Notes: generated by a model not told the origin, from the letters alone. A DNA stretch of 64,000 bases from Caldilineaceae bacterium (GCA_022842065.1 JALHQH010000022.1:1-64000), one strand, 5' to 3'; shown: positions 28,901 to 36,865, counted from the stretch's first letter. Numbers and translations: made by a program.

Positions 28901-29411
28901 CGGCCAGAAAGTCACCCCGGTAAAGTTCTAGGGCACGTTCTAGATTAAGCACGCCTTGGGCGGTTAATGGTGGGACCGGGGCTGATAGCGCCGGGGATGA
29001 TAACGGGGGGGGTGATGGTTGCCGTTTGGCGCGTGACTGGACGCCGGACTGCTCTGGGGATGAGTGAGGTTGACGTTGAACCACATCGCGCAACAGTTGC
29101 TCAAATTCAACGGCATCGGTCCACACATTACCCGTACGGCTAATGCCCAACGTCTGGCGAGTAATCGCTAGCGCCGGTGCAACCGTCTGACGCAAGCTAT
29201 TAATCACAACGCGCAAGTTGCCCATCGCCTGGCGCTGAGACCGCTCATCCCATAACAGATTAGCAACGGCATCGCGCAAGTGGGTATGGGGATTGCAGGC
29301 AAGATAGACTAAGAGCGCCTCTGCCTTACGCGAAACCAAGGTATGAATGGGTTTATCGTCTAGCTTGACTTCTAGACCACCAAATAAGCGGAGTTCAAGT
29401 TCTATTTTCAT
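25926..29411 (-). CDS. BTAD/NB-ARC/TPR transcriptional regulator (SARP-LAL type)
   Basis: A 1161-residue signalling regulator. An OmpR-like winged helix (about 1-90: LRLFGGLEVKLDDKPI, SRKAEALLVYLACNP, LLWDE) is followed by a BTAD helical domain (about 95-270: LYRGDFLAGFYI, EEWARIERERYQ, RWLYWDALNEDAHRLLM). Next comes an NTPase with Walker A GVGGVGKT (about residue 340) and LLVLDNLEHL, then a long tail of TPR helices (about 760-1140; NLGAVCAHLGDYAASQSCFEEALAI). Ligand or protein sensing by the TPRs with ATP-dependent oligomerisation is the family model. No Shine-Dalgarno precedes the ATG, and three 11-bp-spaced heptads do. Confidence 0.9.
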   Translation of the reverse strand: MKIELELRLFGGLEVKLDDKPIHTLVSRKAEALLVYLACNPHTHLRDAVANLLWDERSQRQAMGNLRVVINSLRQTVAPALAITRQTLGISRTGNVWTDAVEFEQLLRDVVQRQPHSSPEQSGVQSRAKRQPSPPPLSSPALSAPVPPLTAQGVLNLERALELYRGDFLAGFYIRDAQQFEEWARIERERYQILALKAAQGLTIHYLHHEHYAAGIAIAQRWLYWDALNEDAHRLLMLLLLQSGQRTAALEHYEGCAALFRQEGVEPPPFLDALYQQIARDEIGARIEQVQGTLPVPVPEVLQMALPNNLPSPLTPIVGREEELAQIEQRLTSADCRLLTVIGVGGVGKTRLAIESAHRLVLSPTVRTLFSDGIYFVRLERITPDDLLPSVIANAINFTFQRNFDQTQQLLNYLRSRHLLLVLDNLEHLLEHADLLLDILQHAPQVKMLVTSRERLNFLGEWLLELDGLPYPPPLPPVGSKPYHPPPTKPWTAYGAPQLFIQTAAAVQLGFLPTQHQQAIVEICQTMQGLPLGIQLAAASVRNYSCRDIATAIHRNLDFLSTTMRNLPERHRSLRAAFTHSWQLLGVVERQAFQQLSIFQNGFTIQAAVAVADVQATTLRVLADKSLIQLVEDGTVDEHPLRNYRYHMHPVLHQYAMEQLAENPLPAQLLHEKHCQYFCTLVAEQALKLQSAAAGSAALLLLTELENVRTGWHHAVANHHHQRLRQILPGLMRFYLLRGLLQEGLTLLDGAVEQFSNWFIQSPADRRPLLSLLAHLYGYRAEFFTERGRYDAAFSEAQACIAHADRSDDVEGKAIGYLQWGIALNRQGNYALADQKLQHCLLLAEGAALTEITADAHRYMGRSRFYQGDYDGGQIHHTQAISLYRQLGNLPDELRTYNSLAMFYLFAGDYLRAREHYDHCLENYRRMGERPAVGLTLNNLGAVCAHLGDYAASQSCFEEALAIKRRIGDRQMEGLLLCNLGFLWHRMNLNPKATEYCQQGLEIALELGERDTEAYARTCLGHALLELGRIPEAINSYEHAVTLRQQAGQPTQELESVAGLARAYQRYRELPKALSYVEIILPRLTVNAYAGIVELIRIYFTCYQILHLLEDERAHGVLVMGYSILQERAVKISDPELRQCYLENIVAHRELLTEYEIRTQV

Positions 29412-29441
29412 TGAACGATTGCTAAACGATTCGTGAACGAT
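29412..29441. promoter_or_regulatory. Three direct heptads at 11-bp spacing (SARP-type operator)
   Basis: Read on the minus strand, ATCGTTC-ACGA-ATCGTTT-AGCA-ATCGTTC runs directly into the start codon. SARP/BTAD winged-helix proteins are known to bind direct heptameric repeats with 4-bp spacers, one helical turn apart. The fit in spacing and position suggests autoregulation of the adjacent regulator. It has not been tested. Confidence 0.6.
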
Positions 29442-29460
29442 AAGTTGATAAACTAGATGG

Positions 29461-29507
29461 AGCAGCCTTGTTCCTGATCCCCCGGGGTAACAAGGTTGCT
29501 TTTTTTT
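29461..29507 (+). terminator. Plus-strand intrinsic terminator
   Basis: AGCAGCCTTGTT pairs with AACAAGGTTGCT, with one mismatch, and is followed on the plus strand by eight Ts. No plus-strand gene precedes it: the regulator upstream is on the minus strand. It could end a short antisense transcript or act as an insulator. Confidence 0.6.
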
Positions 29508-29674
29508 AACGCTTTGCTGGCTAATTCAGCTTGATCATATCCAATAAACGTAAATAAGCCAAGTTGACAAACATTTTACTTAAGAAACAGCGTTTTACTC
29601 ACTAAACAACGAAACTTACGGATACTTTGGATCCATTACTCTACTTTCTCACCGAAGTTAGCCAAGTTTCTTAT

Positions 29675-29740
29675 AATAGACTTACCCACTTCCCGGCGGC
29701 TGCGCGTGCCGGAGCCGCCGGGAAGTGGGTAAGTCCTATT
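29675..29740. terminator. 22-bp perfect hairpin downstream of the HDAC-like gene
   Basis: ACTTACCCACTTCCCGGCGG... (29680-29701) pairs perfectly with 29713-29734, with an outer AATAG/CTATT extension. It lies beyond the stop of the deacetylase-like gene. Nothing coding is visible in 29508-29827. Confidence 0.65.
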
Positions 29741-29841
29741 CTCAGGAGACCGCAATCCGTGTACTGGGTGTCCCCAGACGTCCCCGTTTGCATCAGGGAA
29801 TGCAAACTACACGTTGCACTCTACTGATTATAAACGTTGTT
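29738..29841. mobile_element. Small TIR element, family TTAACA (copy 2)
   Basis: Shares ATTCTCAG-AGACCGCA on the left and AACTACA-GTTGC--TCTACTGATTAT on the right with the element at 9452-9573, but the inner sequence has diverged. Its right end runs into the last codons and the stop (29828-29830) of the deacetylase-like gene. Confidence 0.65.
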
Positions 29842-30745
29842 GCCGAAAGACCTCGGTTGCGGCACGATGTAAAGTGCAGTGCCGGCGGGCCAAACGATCA
29901 ATATCACGCTGATACCCGCCGCCGATTACCCCCGCCACAGGAATACCACGGCTAACACACTGAGTCAGCACATAGTGATCGCGCTGGTAAAGCCCCTCAT
30001 CACTCAGCGCCAACTTCCCCAAAGTATCCTCCACATGGGGATCGACGCCCCCATCATAGAAAACCAGATCCGGACGGGTTTGGTTTAGGAGAGCTGGCAG
30101 CAAGGTGGTCAAGCGCGCTAAGTAGAGGGCGTCGGTTGTCCCCACCGGCAATTCAATATCCAGATCGCTCTGTTGTTTGCGAAAGGGGAAGTTGTGGCCA
30201 CAGTGCATGGAAAAGGTAAAGATGGTGGCGTCATGTTGCAAGATGGCCGCCGTACCATCGCCCTGGTGTACATCAAGATCAATGATCAAGATCTGGCGCG
30301 CCAGCCCTAATTGCTGCATGCGCCGCGCGGCCACCGCCAGATCATTAAAGATGCAAAAGCCCGAGCCAAAGTCTGCGAAAGCATGATGCGTGCCGCCGGC
30401 CGTATTACAGGCAAGGCCAGTTTGCAACGCCAATTCCGCCGTCAACACCGTGCCGCCGACGGCCGCACAGGTGCGATTAACCAGGGCAGGGCTCCAGGGA
30501 AAGCCGATGCGGCGCATGGCCCGTGCATCGAGCGTCCCTTGCAAATAAGCATCAATATAAGCAGGCGCGTGGGCAAGCGCCAGCCATTCAGTCGGCGCAC
30601 TTTGCCCAATATGAAATTGATCCAAGGTGGCGATGCCATCGCGGATCAGATATTCATAGACTTTCCCAAATTTGGCCATGGGAAAGCGGTGGCCTGGGGG
30701 TAATGGGGCCACATAGTCAGGGTGATAAACGATCGGCAGGGACAT
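29828..30745 (-). CDS. Histone-deacetylase-family amidohydrolase
   Basis: A 305-residue arginase/deacetylase-fold zinc hydrolase. Active-site features are GGTHHAFADFGSGFCIFND (tandem His), LIIDLDVHQGDGT (Asp and His metal ligands) and YDGGVDPHVEDTLGKL (second metal Asp). Bacterial members (AcuC, HDAH, polyamine deacetylases) remove acyl groups from lysine side chains or small amines. The N-terminal YHPDYVAPLPPGHRFPMAKF is typical of the short prokaryotic branch. The C-terminal residues QQRL and the stop lie within the end of a repeat element. No strong ribosome-binding site is visible. Confidence 0.92.
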   Translation of the reverse strand: MSLPIVYHPDYVAPLPPGHRFPMAKFGKVYEYLIRDGIATLDQFHIGQSAPTEWLALAHAPAYIDAYLQGTLDARAMRRIGFPWSPALVNRTCAAVGGTVLTAELALQTGLACNTAGGTHHAFADFGSGFCIFNDLAVAARRMQQLGLARQILIIDLDVHQGDGTAAILQHDATIFTFSMHCGHNFPFRKQQSDLDIELPVGTTDALYLARLTTLLPALLNQTRPDLVFYDGGVDPHVEDTLGKLALSDEGLYQRDHYVLTQCVSRGIPVAGVIGGGYQRDIDRLARRHCTLHRAATEVFRQQRL

Positions 30746-30791
30746 AGGTTAAGGGGATCCGAAAAGTCTGATGGACGGGTGGGGGTGGTGG

Positions 30792-30844
30792 GTAAAACGT
30801 GAAACGTGCTGCGTGAAACGTAAGGCACGTTTCACGTTTCACGC
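30792..30844. repeat. ACGTGAAACGT-type inverted repeat
   Basis: GTGAAACGTG and GCGTGAAACGT units pair with ACGTTTCACGTTTCACGC. It abuts the tdk stop codon and may terminate the ribosomal operon. Confidence 0.65.
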
Positions 30845-30845
30845 C

Positions 30846-31433
30846 TCACGCTGGCTTCCCTGGCACCTCGTGACAATCGCGACACCGGGCTTCATAACTT
30901 TCGCTACCACCGACCAGGATCACCGGATCATCATAGCGGGCAGGGCGACCATCGATCAGCCGTTGGGTACGGCTGGCATTCGCCCCACAGCAGACGCAGA
31001 TCGCCTGCAATTTTTCCACTTGTTCGGCCAAGGCCATCAACAAGGGCATCGGGCCAAAAGGCTCACCACGAAAATCCTGATCGAGCCCAGCCCCAATCAC
31101 CCGCTTGCCCTGATCCGCCAATCGGGAGCAAACCTCGGCGATTGACCAATCAAAGAATTGGATTTCATCAATCGCGACAACTTCCGTCTCATGCTTGAGC
31201 AAGGCCAGGATCTCTTCTGCCCGCTCGACGATGATCACATCTTCACGCGCCATCCCATTGTGCGAGGCCACGCGTTGTAAGCCATAGCGGTTGTCAAGCT
31301 TTGGTTTGAAGACTTGGACTTGTTTGCGCGCAATTTCGGCCCGGCGAATGCGCCGCAGCAACTCTTCCGTCTTGCCACTAAACATGGAACCACAAACGAG
31401 CTCAAGCCAGCCGCCGCCTGGTGGATAGGGCAT
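30846..31433 (-). CDS. tdk: Thymidine kinase (type II)
   Basis: Phosphorylates thymidine with ATP in nucleotide salvage. The 195-residue protein has the P-loop [17 protein letters not shown], Walker [12 protein letters not shown], the lasso-domain zinc cysteines C-V-C-C and C-R-D-C-H, and the substrate loop [14 protein letters not shown]. Size and motifs fit the tetrameric bacterial/TK1 class. GGGAG lies six bases ahead of the ATG. It follows rpmE on the same strand after a hairpin that probably allows partial read-through. Confidence 0.96.
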   Translation of the reverse strand: MPYPPGGGWLELVCGSMFSGKTEELLRRIRRAEIARKQVQVFKPKLDNRYGLQRVASHNGMAREDVIIVERAEEILALLKHETEVVAIDEIQFFDWSIAEVCSRLADQGKRVIGAGLDQDFRGEPFGPMPLLMALAEQVEKLQAICVCCGANASRTQRLIDGRPARYDDPVILVGGSESYEARCRDCHEVPGKPA

Positions 31434-31528
31434 GATACACTCCCTGCGCAGATAGGATTAAGAAAGCTGATGATTAACCATCAAAAACAATGAATGGCAG
31501 CAATTGGGGGCAAGGCAAGCAGGCAAAG

Positions 31529-31562
31529 AAATGGGGCAGAGGTCTGCGCCTCTACCCCATTT
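31529..31562. terminator. Hairpin between rpmE and tdk
   Basis: AAATGGGGCAGAGG pairs with CCTCTACCCCATTT, with one mismatch, across a 6-nt loop, 54 bp after the rpmE stop codon. It is probably a partial terminator in the operon. Confidence 0.6.
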
Positions 31563-31615
31563 CCCCAAATCAAAAATTTTGTTGCATCACTACGGCAGGT
31601 TGGCAGCGCCGACAT

Positions 31616-31951
31616 CTAGACGCCGTATTTAGCCAACACTTCAGCGGCCGCAGCTTCCGCATTATCACCACGGGCACGCGCCTTACGCGCGGCCTCATCA
31701 GCTTCACGCCGGGCCCGCACTTCGATTTCGCGGCGGGCGGCATCGCTCTGACGGCGCTCAAGGCGCTTCATAAAGCGTTCCACCTGGCCGGCGGTGTCCA
31801 CAATGCGCTGTTCACCCGTATAAAAAGGATGACAAGCACTGCACACATCGGTGCGGATCTCAGGAATCGTACTGCCGGTCAACCAGTTATTACCACACGA
31901 GCAGATTACGCGCGCAGTGGAGTAATATGTGGGATGGATATCGGGTTTCAT
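31616..31951 (-). CDS. rpmE: 50S ribosomal protein L31, C-terminally extended
   Basis: A structural component of the large ribosomal subunit. The 111-residue product has the zinc-binding L31 core (VICSCGNNW and [12 protein letters not shown]) and the family ending FMKRLERR. L31 is normally 66-90 residues. Here about 40 extra residues, rich in Arg, Ala and Glu and predicted helical ([20 protein letters not shown]), are appended. It overlaps the rpmA stop by four bases (ATGA), implying translational coupling. Confidence 0.95.
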   Translation of the reverse strand: MKPDIHPTYYSTARVICSCGNNWLTGSTIPEIRTDVCSACHPFYTGEQRIVDTAGQVERFMKRLERRQSDAARREIEVRARREADEAARKARARGDNAEAAAAEVLAKYGV

Positions 31952-32214
31952 TTTGTCACCTGCTCAGGATACACACTAATCTGTTTGCGCGGGCCAGGTG
32001 CCCATTCAAAGGCAACATAACCATCGCTAGTGGCAAACAGGGTATTGTCTCTACCAATATCAACATTCAAGCCCGGATAGAACTTGGTACCATGTTGACG
32101 AACCAAAATATTGCCGGCGCGCACCTGTTGCCCGCCAAAGCGCTTGACACCCAGACGCTGTGAGTTTGAATCGCGTCCATTGCGGCTAGAACCGCCACCT
32201 TTTTTGTGAGCCAT
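31948..32214 (-). CDS. rpmA: 50S ribosomal protein L27
   Basis: An 88-residue ribosomal protein whose N-terminus reaches the peptidyl-transferase centre. It starts [20 protein letters not shown], without the cleavable leader found in Firmicutes, followed by [20 protein letters not shown]. It lies directly downstream of rplU, the near-universal order. GGAG precedes the ATG. The length is normal. Confidence 0.97.
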   Translation of the reverse strand: MAHKKGGGSSRNGRDSNSQRLGVKRFGGQQVRAGNILVRQHGTKFYPGLNVDIGRDNTLFATSDGYVAFEWAPGPRKQISVYPEQVTK

Positions 32215-32332
32215 GATCTCTACTCCTTCTGCTTATACGCTGCTTTGTTTGAAAATACCGATTAACCGCCAGTAGAAACGCAGTCAACTTGCATTTTCAA
32301 AGTAAGCGCAGTTCAAAAAATATATGCCAGCG

Positions 32333-32875
32333 CTATTGGTCTTTGGCACGATCGGCACCGGCATCAGCTGCTGGTGCGTCCACAGTCGTCTCCTCAGCCA
32401 CAGGTACTTCAGGCTGTGCTGCCACTGTGTTATCCGTTTCAGGGTTATCCGTTTCGGGCACCGCTACGACCTGTGGCTCCTCTGCTACCGCTGGGACAAC
32501 GGTCGGTTCAACAATGGCAGGTGTCTGTCGCGCGGCTGGTGCAGGCATAGTAAATTCGTGCTCACCCAACTTGATCGACTGAATTTCCAACCGCGTGATA
32601 TATTGGCGATGGCCTTTGCGCACGCGAATGCGTTTCTTGGGCCGATAGCGGAAGACCATAATTTTGGTTCCGCGATATTGGCCAGTAATGCGTGCGGTAA
32701 TGGCCGCTTCAGCAACGGTCGGTTGGCCGACCGTCACATCGGCGTCGTTGGCGATCATCAAAATATCATCAATGGTAATGATCTCGCCGATTTCGCCGTC
32801 TAACTTTTCTACTTCCAGAATATCCCCAGCCGTCACATAATACTGCTTGCCGCCGGTTCGAATGACTGCGTGCAT
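32333..32875 (-). CDS. rplU: 50S ribosomal protein L21, C-terminally extended
   Basis: A 180-residue L21. The first 105 residues are the conserved core (MHAVIRTGGKQYYVTAGDIL ... RPKKRIRVRKGHRQYITRLEI). The last 75 form a low-complexity tail rich in Pro, Val, Ala, Glu and Thr, with a tandem PETDNPETDN encoded by a 15-nt duplication. L21 is usually close to 103 residues. The ATG at 32875 follows GGAAGG by six bases. An earlier in-frame ATG 20 codons upstream lies in the structured leader and is rejected. First gene of rplU-rpmA-rpmE-tdk. Confidence 0.95.
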   Translation of the reverse strand: MHAVIRTGGKQYYVTAGDILEVEKLDGEIGEIITIDDILMIANDADVTVGQPTVAEAAITARITGQYRGTKIMVFRYRPKKRIRVRKGHRQYITRLEIQSIKLGEHEFTMPAPAARQTPAIVEPTVVPAVAEEPQVVAVPETDNPETDNTVAAQPEVPVAEETTVDAPAADAGADRAKDQ

Positions 32876-32927
32876 ACATTTCCTTCCCTTTCTGTGCCGC
32901 GTCTGGTTGCCAATCGCAGAGAAGCAC

Positions 32928-32948
32928 GCAGACAATCTGATTGTCTGC
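32928..32948 (-). promoter_or_regulatory. Hairpin in the rplU leader
   Basis: GCAGACAAT and ATTGTCTGC form a perfect 9-bp stem with a 3-nt loop, 52 bases upstream of the rplU start. Ribosomal protein leaders upstream of rplU are known in other phyla, so this could be a protein-binding autoregulatory site. The homology is not established. Confidence 0.4.
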
Positions 32949-33254
32949 CCTCTGTCACAGCCAGCACTTGTCAGCGGCTTTGCATCTGTAAGGGTTGCGA
33001 TGCAAATTCATGAATAACGCTGCCCCGACCCACGCGTTCATTGACCAGGCGACAAGGGTACTTACCCAATTACGCTTGCCTTGTCAAGAATACAATAGTA
33101 GATCGCCAACAAACGGTAATTATACGTCCGATTTTGATTTTTCGTCAAATACACAAAGTAGTGGATGGACTTCAATTCAGCGCCAACTTTAGCAGGCGCA
33201 AAGAGCAGCGTTGCGCACGGGTAATCGGGTTGGTTGCCGCTTTTATATAGGCTG

Positions 33255-33407
33255 CTATACTCAAATCAGAATGAAACCCCTAGTTTCGGTCAGCGTGCGT
33301 CGCACTGACCAAAGAATCTAGCGGACTGGAAACAGTTGGCGGTCAGTGCGACGCACGCGATCCCGTTAGCCAGCAAAACTCCGGTTCTCAACTTGACTTC
33401 AGTATAG
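33255..33407. mobile_element. Small TIR element, family TATAC (copy 2)
   Basis: The ends TATACTCAAATCAGAATG and CAACTTGACTTCAGTATA match the element at 10395-10537, but the core differs. Here a perfect 18-bp inverted repeat, GCGTGCGTCGCACTGACC, lies at 33293-33310/33341-33358. There is no coding capacity. It sits in the 719-bp gap between the divergent rplU operon and the TetR operon. The rest of that gap shows only the features listed here. Confidence 0.8.
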
Positions 33408-33523
33408 CTCAGCTAATTTAACGCTGCCGTCCGATGTAGACGTGGTTTCCATTCCATCGCGTAAATAATACGCACATTTATTGCACACTATTTGTCGATG
33501 ATTTGTCCCAATTGTGTATAAAC

Positions 33524-33541
33524 CTACCGAATATTAGGTAG
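33524..33541. promoter_or_regulatory. Candidate TetR operator
   Basis: CTACCGAATATTAGGTAG is an 18-bp palindrome with a single mismatched pair, 53 bp upstream of the TetR-family start. TetR regulators usually bind such palindromes at their own promoters, so autoregulation is the simple reading. Confidence 0.55.
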
Positions 33542-33594
33542 AGAGCCTGTACACTTTATGTAATGCTTAGTTGGACAGACAAAGGAAGATTGAA

Positions 33595-34209
33595 TTGACA
33601 CTATTAATCGAGGAACAGAGTGATGCGCGCCAGCGGGTGCTTGATACCGCAGAAGAACTGTTTATGGCGCGTGGCTACAGTGCCATCACCTTACGCGATA
33701 TTGCTGATGCACTGCACATGAAGCAGGCTTCGCTCTACTATCACTTCCCCGAGGGCAAAGAGCAGCTTTTTATTGCGGTGGCGACGCGCACGTTTGCACG
33801 GCATCAGGCCGGCATGCAGGCGGCCATTGACAGTACGGGCGGTAATCTGCGGGCCCAGTTAGAAGCGCTCGCCGCGTGGTTTACGGCCCAACCACCGATC
33901 AACCTGATGGGGATGATGCATGCGGATATGCCGGCCTTGCACCCCGCCCAGCGCGAGCAACTGGGGCAGGTCGTCTATGACAGTATGTTTACCCCACTGC
34001 GCGGCATGTTTTCCGCAGCGCAGGCCCGTGGCGAAATCCGCACGGTGCAGCCGGAGTTGCTGGCCGGCTTTTTTTTGACGCTGATCGACGGCTTGAATCA
34101 TGCCGTTGGGCGGCCGGGGGCCCAGACACGGGTGGCCATGACGGCGGAAATTGTCACTTTATTGCTTGATGGGTTGCTGATACGTAACGTGGCAGCCGCC
34201 CATCCGTAA
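33595..34209 (+). CDS. TetR/AcrR-family transcriptional regulator
   Basis: A 204-residue one-component regulator. The N-terminal HTH reads RQRVLDTAEELFMARGYSAITLRDIADALHMKQASLYYHF, classic TetR. The C-terminal ligand domain resembles TetR_C regulators of efflux systems. A TTG start at 33595, six bases after GGAAG, fits best; another TTG eight codons upstream has no site. The gene leads an operon with HlyD-, FtsX- and ABC-type export genes, so it probably represses them until an exported compound is sensed. Confidence 0.9.
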   Translation: MTLLIEEQSDARQRVLDTAEELFMARGYSAITLRDIADALHMKQASLYYHFPEGKEQLFIAVATRTFARHQAGMQAAIDSTGGNLRAQLEALAAWFTAQPPINLMGMMHADMPALHPAQREQLGQVVYDSMFTPLRGMFSAAQARGEIRTVQPELLAGFFLTLIDGLNHAVGRPGAQTRVAMTAEIVTLLLDGLLIRNVAAAHP

Positions 34210-34283
34210 CGCGTAAACACATAAGACCTCCCTTGGTCTTACGTTCATCTAATTTGTTATTTGAGTTTAGGAGCATACTTTAC

Positions 34284-35675
34284 ATGCGACGATGGTTACT
34301 TACCTTACTTGTTCTCATTGGCATCGGCGGCGGTGGTTATTACGCCTACAGCGCCGGCATGCTTGATCGTTTTATCAATCCTACCCCAACCGAAGACACC
34401 ACAGCAACGGCAGAGACAGCAGCCGCCCAAACGGTTGCCGACATTGGCCCGGAAATCGTAGTTGACGGGCGGCTGGTGCCGGTGCAGAGTGCGGACCTAA
34501 GCCTGACCACCAGCGGCATTGTCGCCGAGGTGCTGGTGCAAGAGGGGGTCGCAGTGAATGCCGGCGATCTCATCTTGCGGCTCGACCCCAGCGAACAACA
34601 AGTGGCGGTGGCCCAGGCCCAAGCGGAGTTACAGCGGGCACAGGCCCAACTAGCCGAATTGAGCGCCGGGCCGCGCAGCCAGGAGATCGCATCCGCCGAA
34701 GCGGCGTTAAGCGCAGCCAAAGCGCGCTACAACCGCTTGGCCGAAGCCTCGCTCCCCGGTGACATTGCTGCGGCCGAAGCCGCCGTCAATGGCGCGCAGG
34801 CCGGGCTGGCCAAGGTGATGGAAGGGGTAAATGAGCAACAGCTCATCGCCGCCCGCGCCGACCTCGCCAATGCCGAAGCCGCCCGCCAACAGGCCCAACG
34901 GGCCTATGACAAGATCAAGTGGCGCAACGATATTGGCGCCATGCCCGAATCAGCCGCGCTCCAACAGGCGACCAACAACTATGAAGCCGCTCAGGCCCGC
35001 CTTGCGGAGCTGCAAAGCCCGCCCAGCCAAGCCGATGTCGCCTCCGCCAGCGCCCAGGTGCGCCAGTCACAGGCCCAGCTCAACACGCTACGGGCAGCGA
35101 TGCCCTCTGATTTAATCGCGGCGGAAGCGGATGTACAGGCCAGCCAGGCCCAACTCGATCTGCTGTTGGCTGGCACGCGCAGCGAAACGATCGCCGTTGC
35201 CGAAGCGCAAGTGGCAGCGGCCACCGCCGCCCTGCAACAGACGTTAGTCGGTTTGCGCAATCTTGAATTGCGTGCCCCCTTTACCGGCACGGTGGCGTCG
35301 ATTGAACTGACGGTGGGCGAACAGATCACCCCCGGCACCAGCGTAGTACGCTTGGCCGATTTGAGCCAGTGGCAGATCGAGACCGCTGATCTGACCGAGT
35401 TGGATGTCGTTGGGTTGACCGCAGGCAACGGCGTGCAGGTGGCCTTTGACGCCTTGCCGGGTTTAACGGTGCCGGGGACGGTTAGTCGCATCCGCCCGAT
35501 TGGTGAAGATAACCGCGGCGACATTGTCTACACCGCCATTGTCACCCCGCAGCTACAAGATGAGCGCTTTCTCTGGAATATGACCGCAGTGGTGACCTTG
35601 CCCGCCCTCTCGACGACTGCCGCACCGAATGGGGAAGCTGCCGCCATGCTACCGGTGCGTGAGGAGGTACAGTAA
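34284..35675 (+). CDS. HlyD-family periplasmic adaptor subunit
   Basis: A 463-residue membrane-fusion-type protein. One N-terminal hydrophobic helix (WLLTLLVLIGIGGGGYYAYS) anchors it. GIVAEVLVQEGVAVNAGDLILRLD is the first half of the lipoyl/biotinyl-like domain; a long Ala/Gln-rich region (about 105-310; AQAQAELQRAQAQLAEL) is a coiled-coil hairpin with internal repeats. NLELRAPFTGTVASIELTVGEQI is the second lipoyl half, followed by a beta-barrel. In monoderm-like Chloroflexi such adaptors serve MacB/DevC-type exporters. GGAG lies 11 bases before the ATG. Confidence 0.9.
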   Translation: MRRWLLTLLVLIGIGGGGYYAYSAGMLDRFINPTPTEDTTATAETAAAQTVADIGPEIVVDGRLVPVQSADLSLTTSGIVAEVLVQEGVAVNAGDLILRLDPSEQQVAVAQAQAELQRAQAQLAELSAGPRSQEIASAEAALSAAKARYNRLAEASLPGDIAAAEAAVNGAQAGLAKVMEGVNEQQLIAARADLANAEAARQQAQRAYDKIKWRNDIGAMPESAALQQATNNYEAAQARLAELQSPPSQADVASASAQVRQSQAQLNTLRAAMPSDLIAAEADVQASQAQLDLLLAGTRSETIAVAEAQVAAATAALQQTLVGLRNLELRAPFTGTVASIELTVGEQITPGTSVVRLADLSQWQIETADLTELDVVGLTAGNGVQVAFDALPGLTVPGTVSRIRPIGEDNRGDIVYTAIVTPQLQDERFLWNMTAVVTLPALSTTAAPNGEAAAMLPVREEVQ

Positions 35676-35677
35676 CG

Positions 35678-36847
35678 ATGGGTTTTTACCTTGCTTTTAA
35701 AGAGATCTGGCATAGTCGTGGCCGTTTCCTACTGATTGCTGCCATCGTCGCGCTGATTACAACCCTGGTGCTCTTTATTGCAGCACTGGCCGAAGGGCTG
35801 GGCAGCGGCAACCGCGAATATATCCAAAAGCTCAGCGGCGAGTTGATTATCTATCAGGAAAATGTTGACCTGTCGATTCCAGCCAGCCGCATAGGCCGCT
35901 CAACCCTTAATGCCGTGCGCCGCGTGGAGGGGGTGGTTGATGCTGGACAAGTCTTCTTTTCCGATGCCACGATGATCTTTCCGGGCGGTGCCGGCATTAC
36001 CCTGCAAGATGATTTGGATGTCTCGCTGATCGGGGTCGAGCCGGGTCATCCGGGTGAACCAAGCGTGTTGACTGGCTCCGGGCTAGGGCGCAGCCGCAGC
36101 GACGAAGTGATCATCGATGCCAATGTGGCCGAGCGGCGTGGGGTAAAGGTCGGTGATAGCATTACGCTGAAGGTTACCCAGGGGACGGAGGAGACGAATT
36201 ACAGCTTAACGGTGGCGGGGATCAGTGATGGCCAGCAATATTCGATCCGTCCTTCGCTGATTGTGCCCTATCTCACCTGGGATAAGATCCGCCCCAAAAG
36301 CGGCACCGAGAACAGTGGCGGCGAATTAGTCTCGAATATTATTGTCGCCCGGCTAGCCAATCCCAGTGCCTGGGCAACGATGGCCAGCAAACTTGAGGCT
36401 GAAGTTGGTAAGGTCGAAGTGGTGGATCGGGTCACCGCCTATGAAGCGACCCCCGGTTACTCGGCCCAACAGAGCACGCTGGACACGCAGCGCTACTTTA
36501 CCTTTTTCATTGGGATCCTGGTCATCGGCGGCTTTTTCCAGATCCAAACGCTGCAAAAGGTGGCGCAGATCGGCATGTTAAAGGCGATTGGGGCATCAAA
36601 CTGGACGGTAACGCTGGCCGCCGGCACGCAGATTGTGGCGATCAACGCGCTAGGCGTTGCGATTGGTGCGGTCGGTTCGTGGCTGTTGGGGTTGAGCTTT
36701 CCCCCCGGCATCCCGATTGTCTTTACCGGCGACGCGGTGTTAGCCGCGGTGACGGCCCTCATGTTGATTGGGCCGTTGGGTGGCATTGTCTCCGTCTTTG
36801 CGCTCTTGAAGATCGAGCCGCTGACGGCACTTGGTTTGGCACAGTAA
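35678..36847 (+). CDS. FtsX/DevC-type ABC exporter permease
   Basis: A 389-residue permease of the FtsX/MacB superfamily. It has an N-terminal helix (FLLIAAIVALITTLVLFIAALAEG), a large extracytoplasmic domain (about 45-260), and three C-terminal helices (FFIGILVIGGFFQIQTLQKV, IVAINALGVAIGAVGSWLLG, AVLAAVTALMLIGPLGGIVS). The start follows GAGGAGG and the ATG begins two bases after the adaptor stop. With the adaptor and the ATPase that follows it forms a DevBCA-like exporter for a lipid, peptide or drug. Confidence 0.9.
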   Translation: MGFYLAFKEIWHSRGRFLLIAAIVALITTLVLFIAALAEGLGSGNREYIQKLSGELIIYQENVDLSIPASRIGRSTLNAVRRVEGVVDAGQVFFSDATMIFPGGAGITLQDDLDVSLIGVEPGHPGEPSVLTGSGLGRSRSDEVIIDANVAERRGVKVGDSITLKVTQGTEETNYSLTVAGISDGQQYSIRPSLIVPYLTWDKIRPKSGTENSGGELVSNIIVARLANPSAWATMASKLEAEVGKVEVVDRVTAYEATPGYSAQQSTLDTQRYFTFFIGILVIGGFFQIQTLQKVAQIGMLKAIGASNWTVTLAAGTQIVAINALGVAIGAVGSWLLGLSFPPGIPIVFTGDAVLAAVTALMLIGPLGGIVSVFALLKIEPLTALGLAQ

Positions 36848-36865
36848 GTAAGGATAAAACGTACA

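Noticed and set aside
33041..33100. Sigma-70 promoter for rplU (TTGACA on the minus strand)
   Set aside because: The -35 is good, but no acceptable -10 occurs at 16-18 bp, so it was not annotated.
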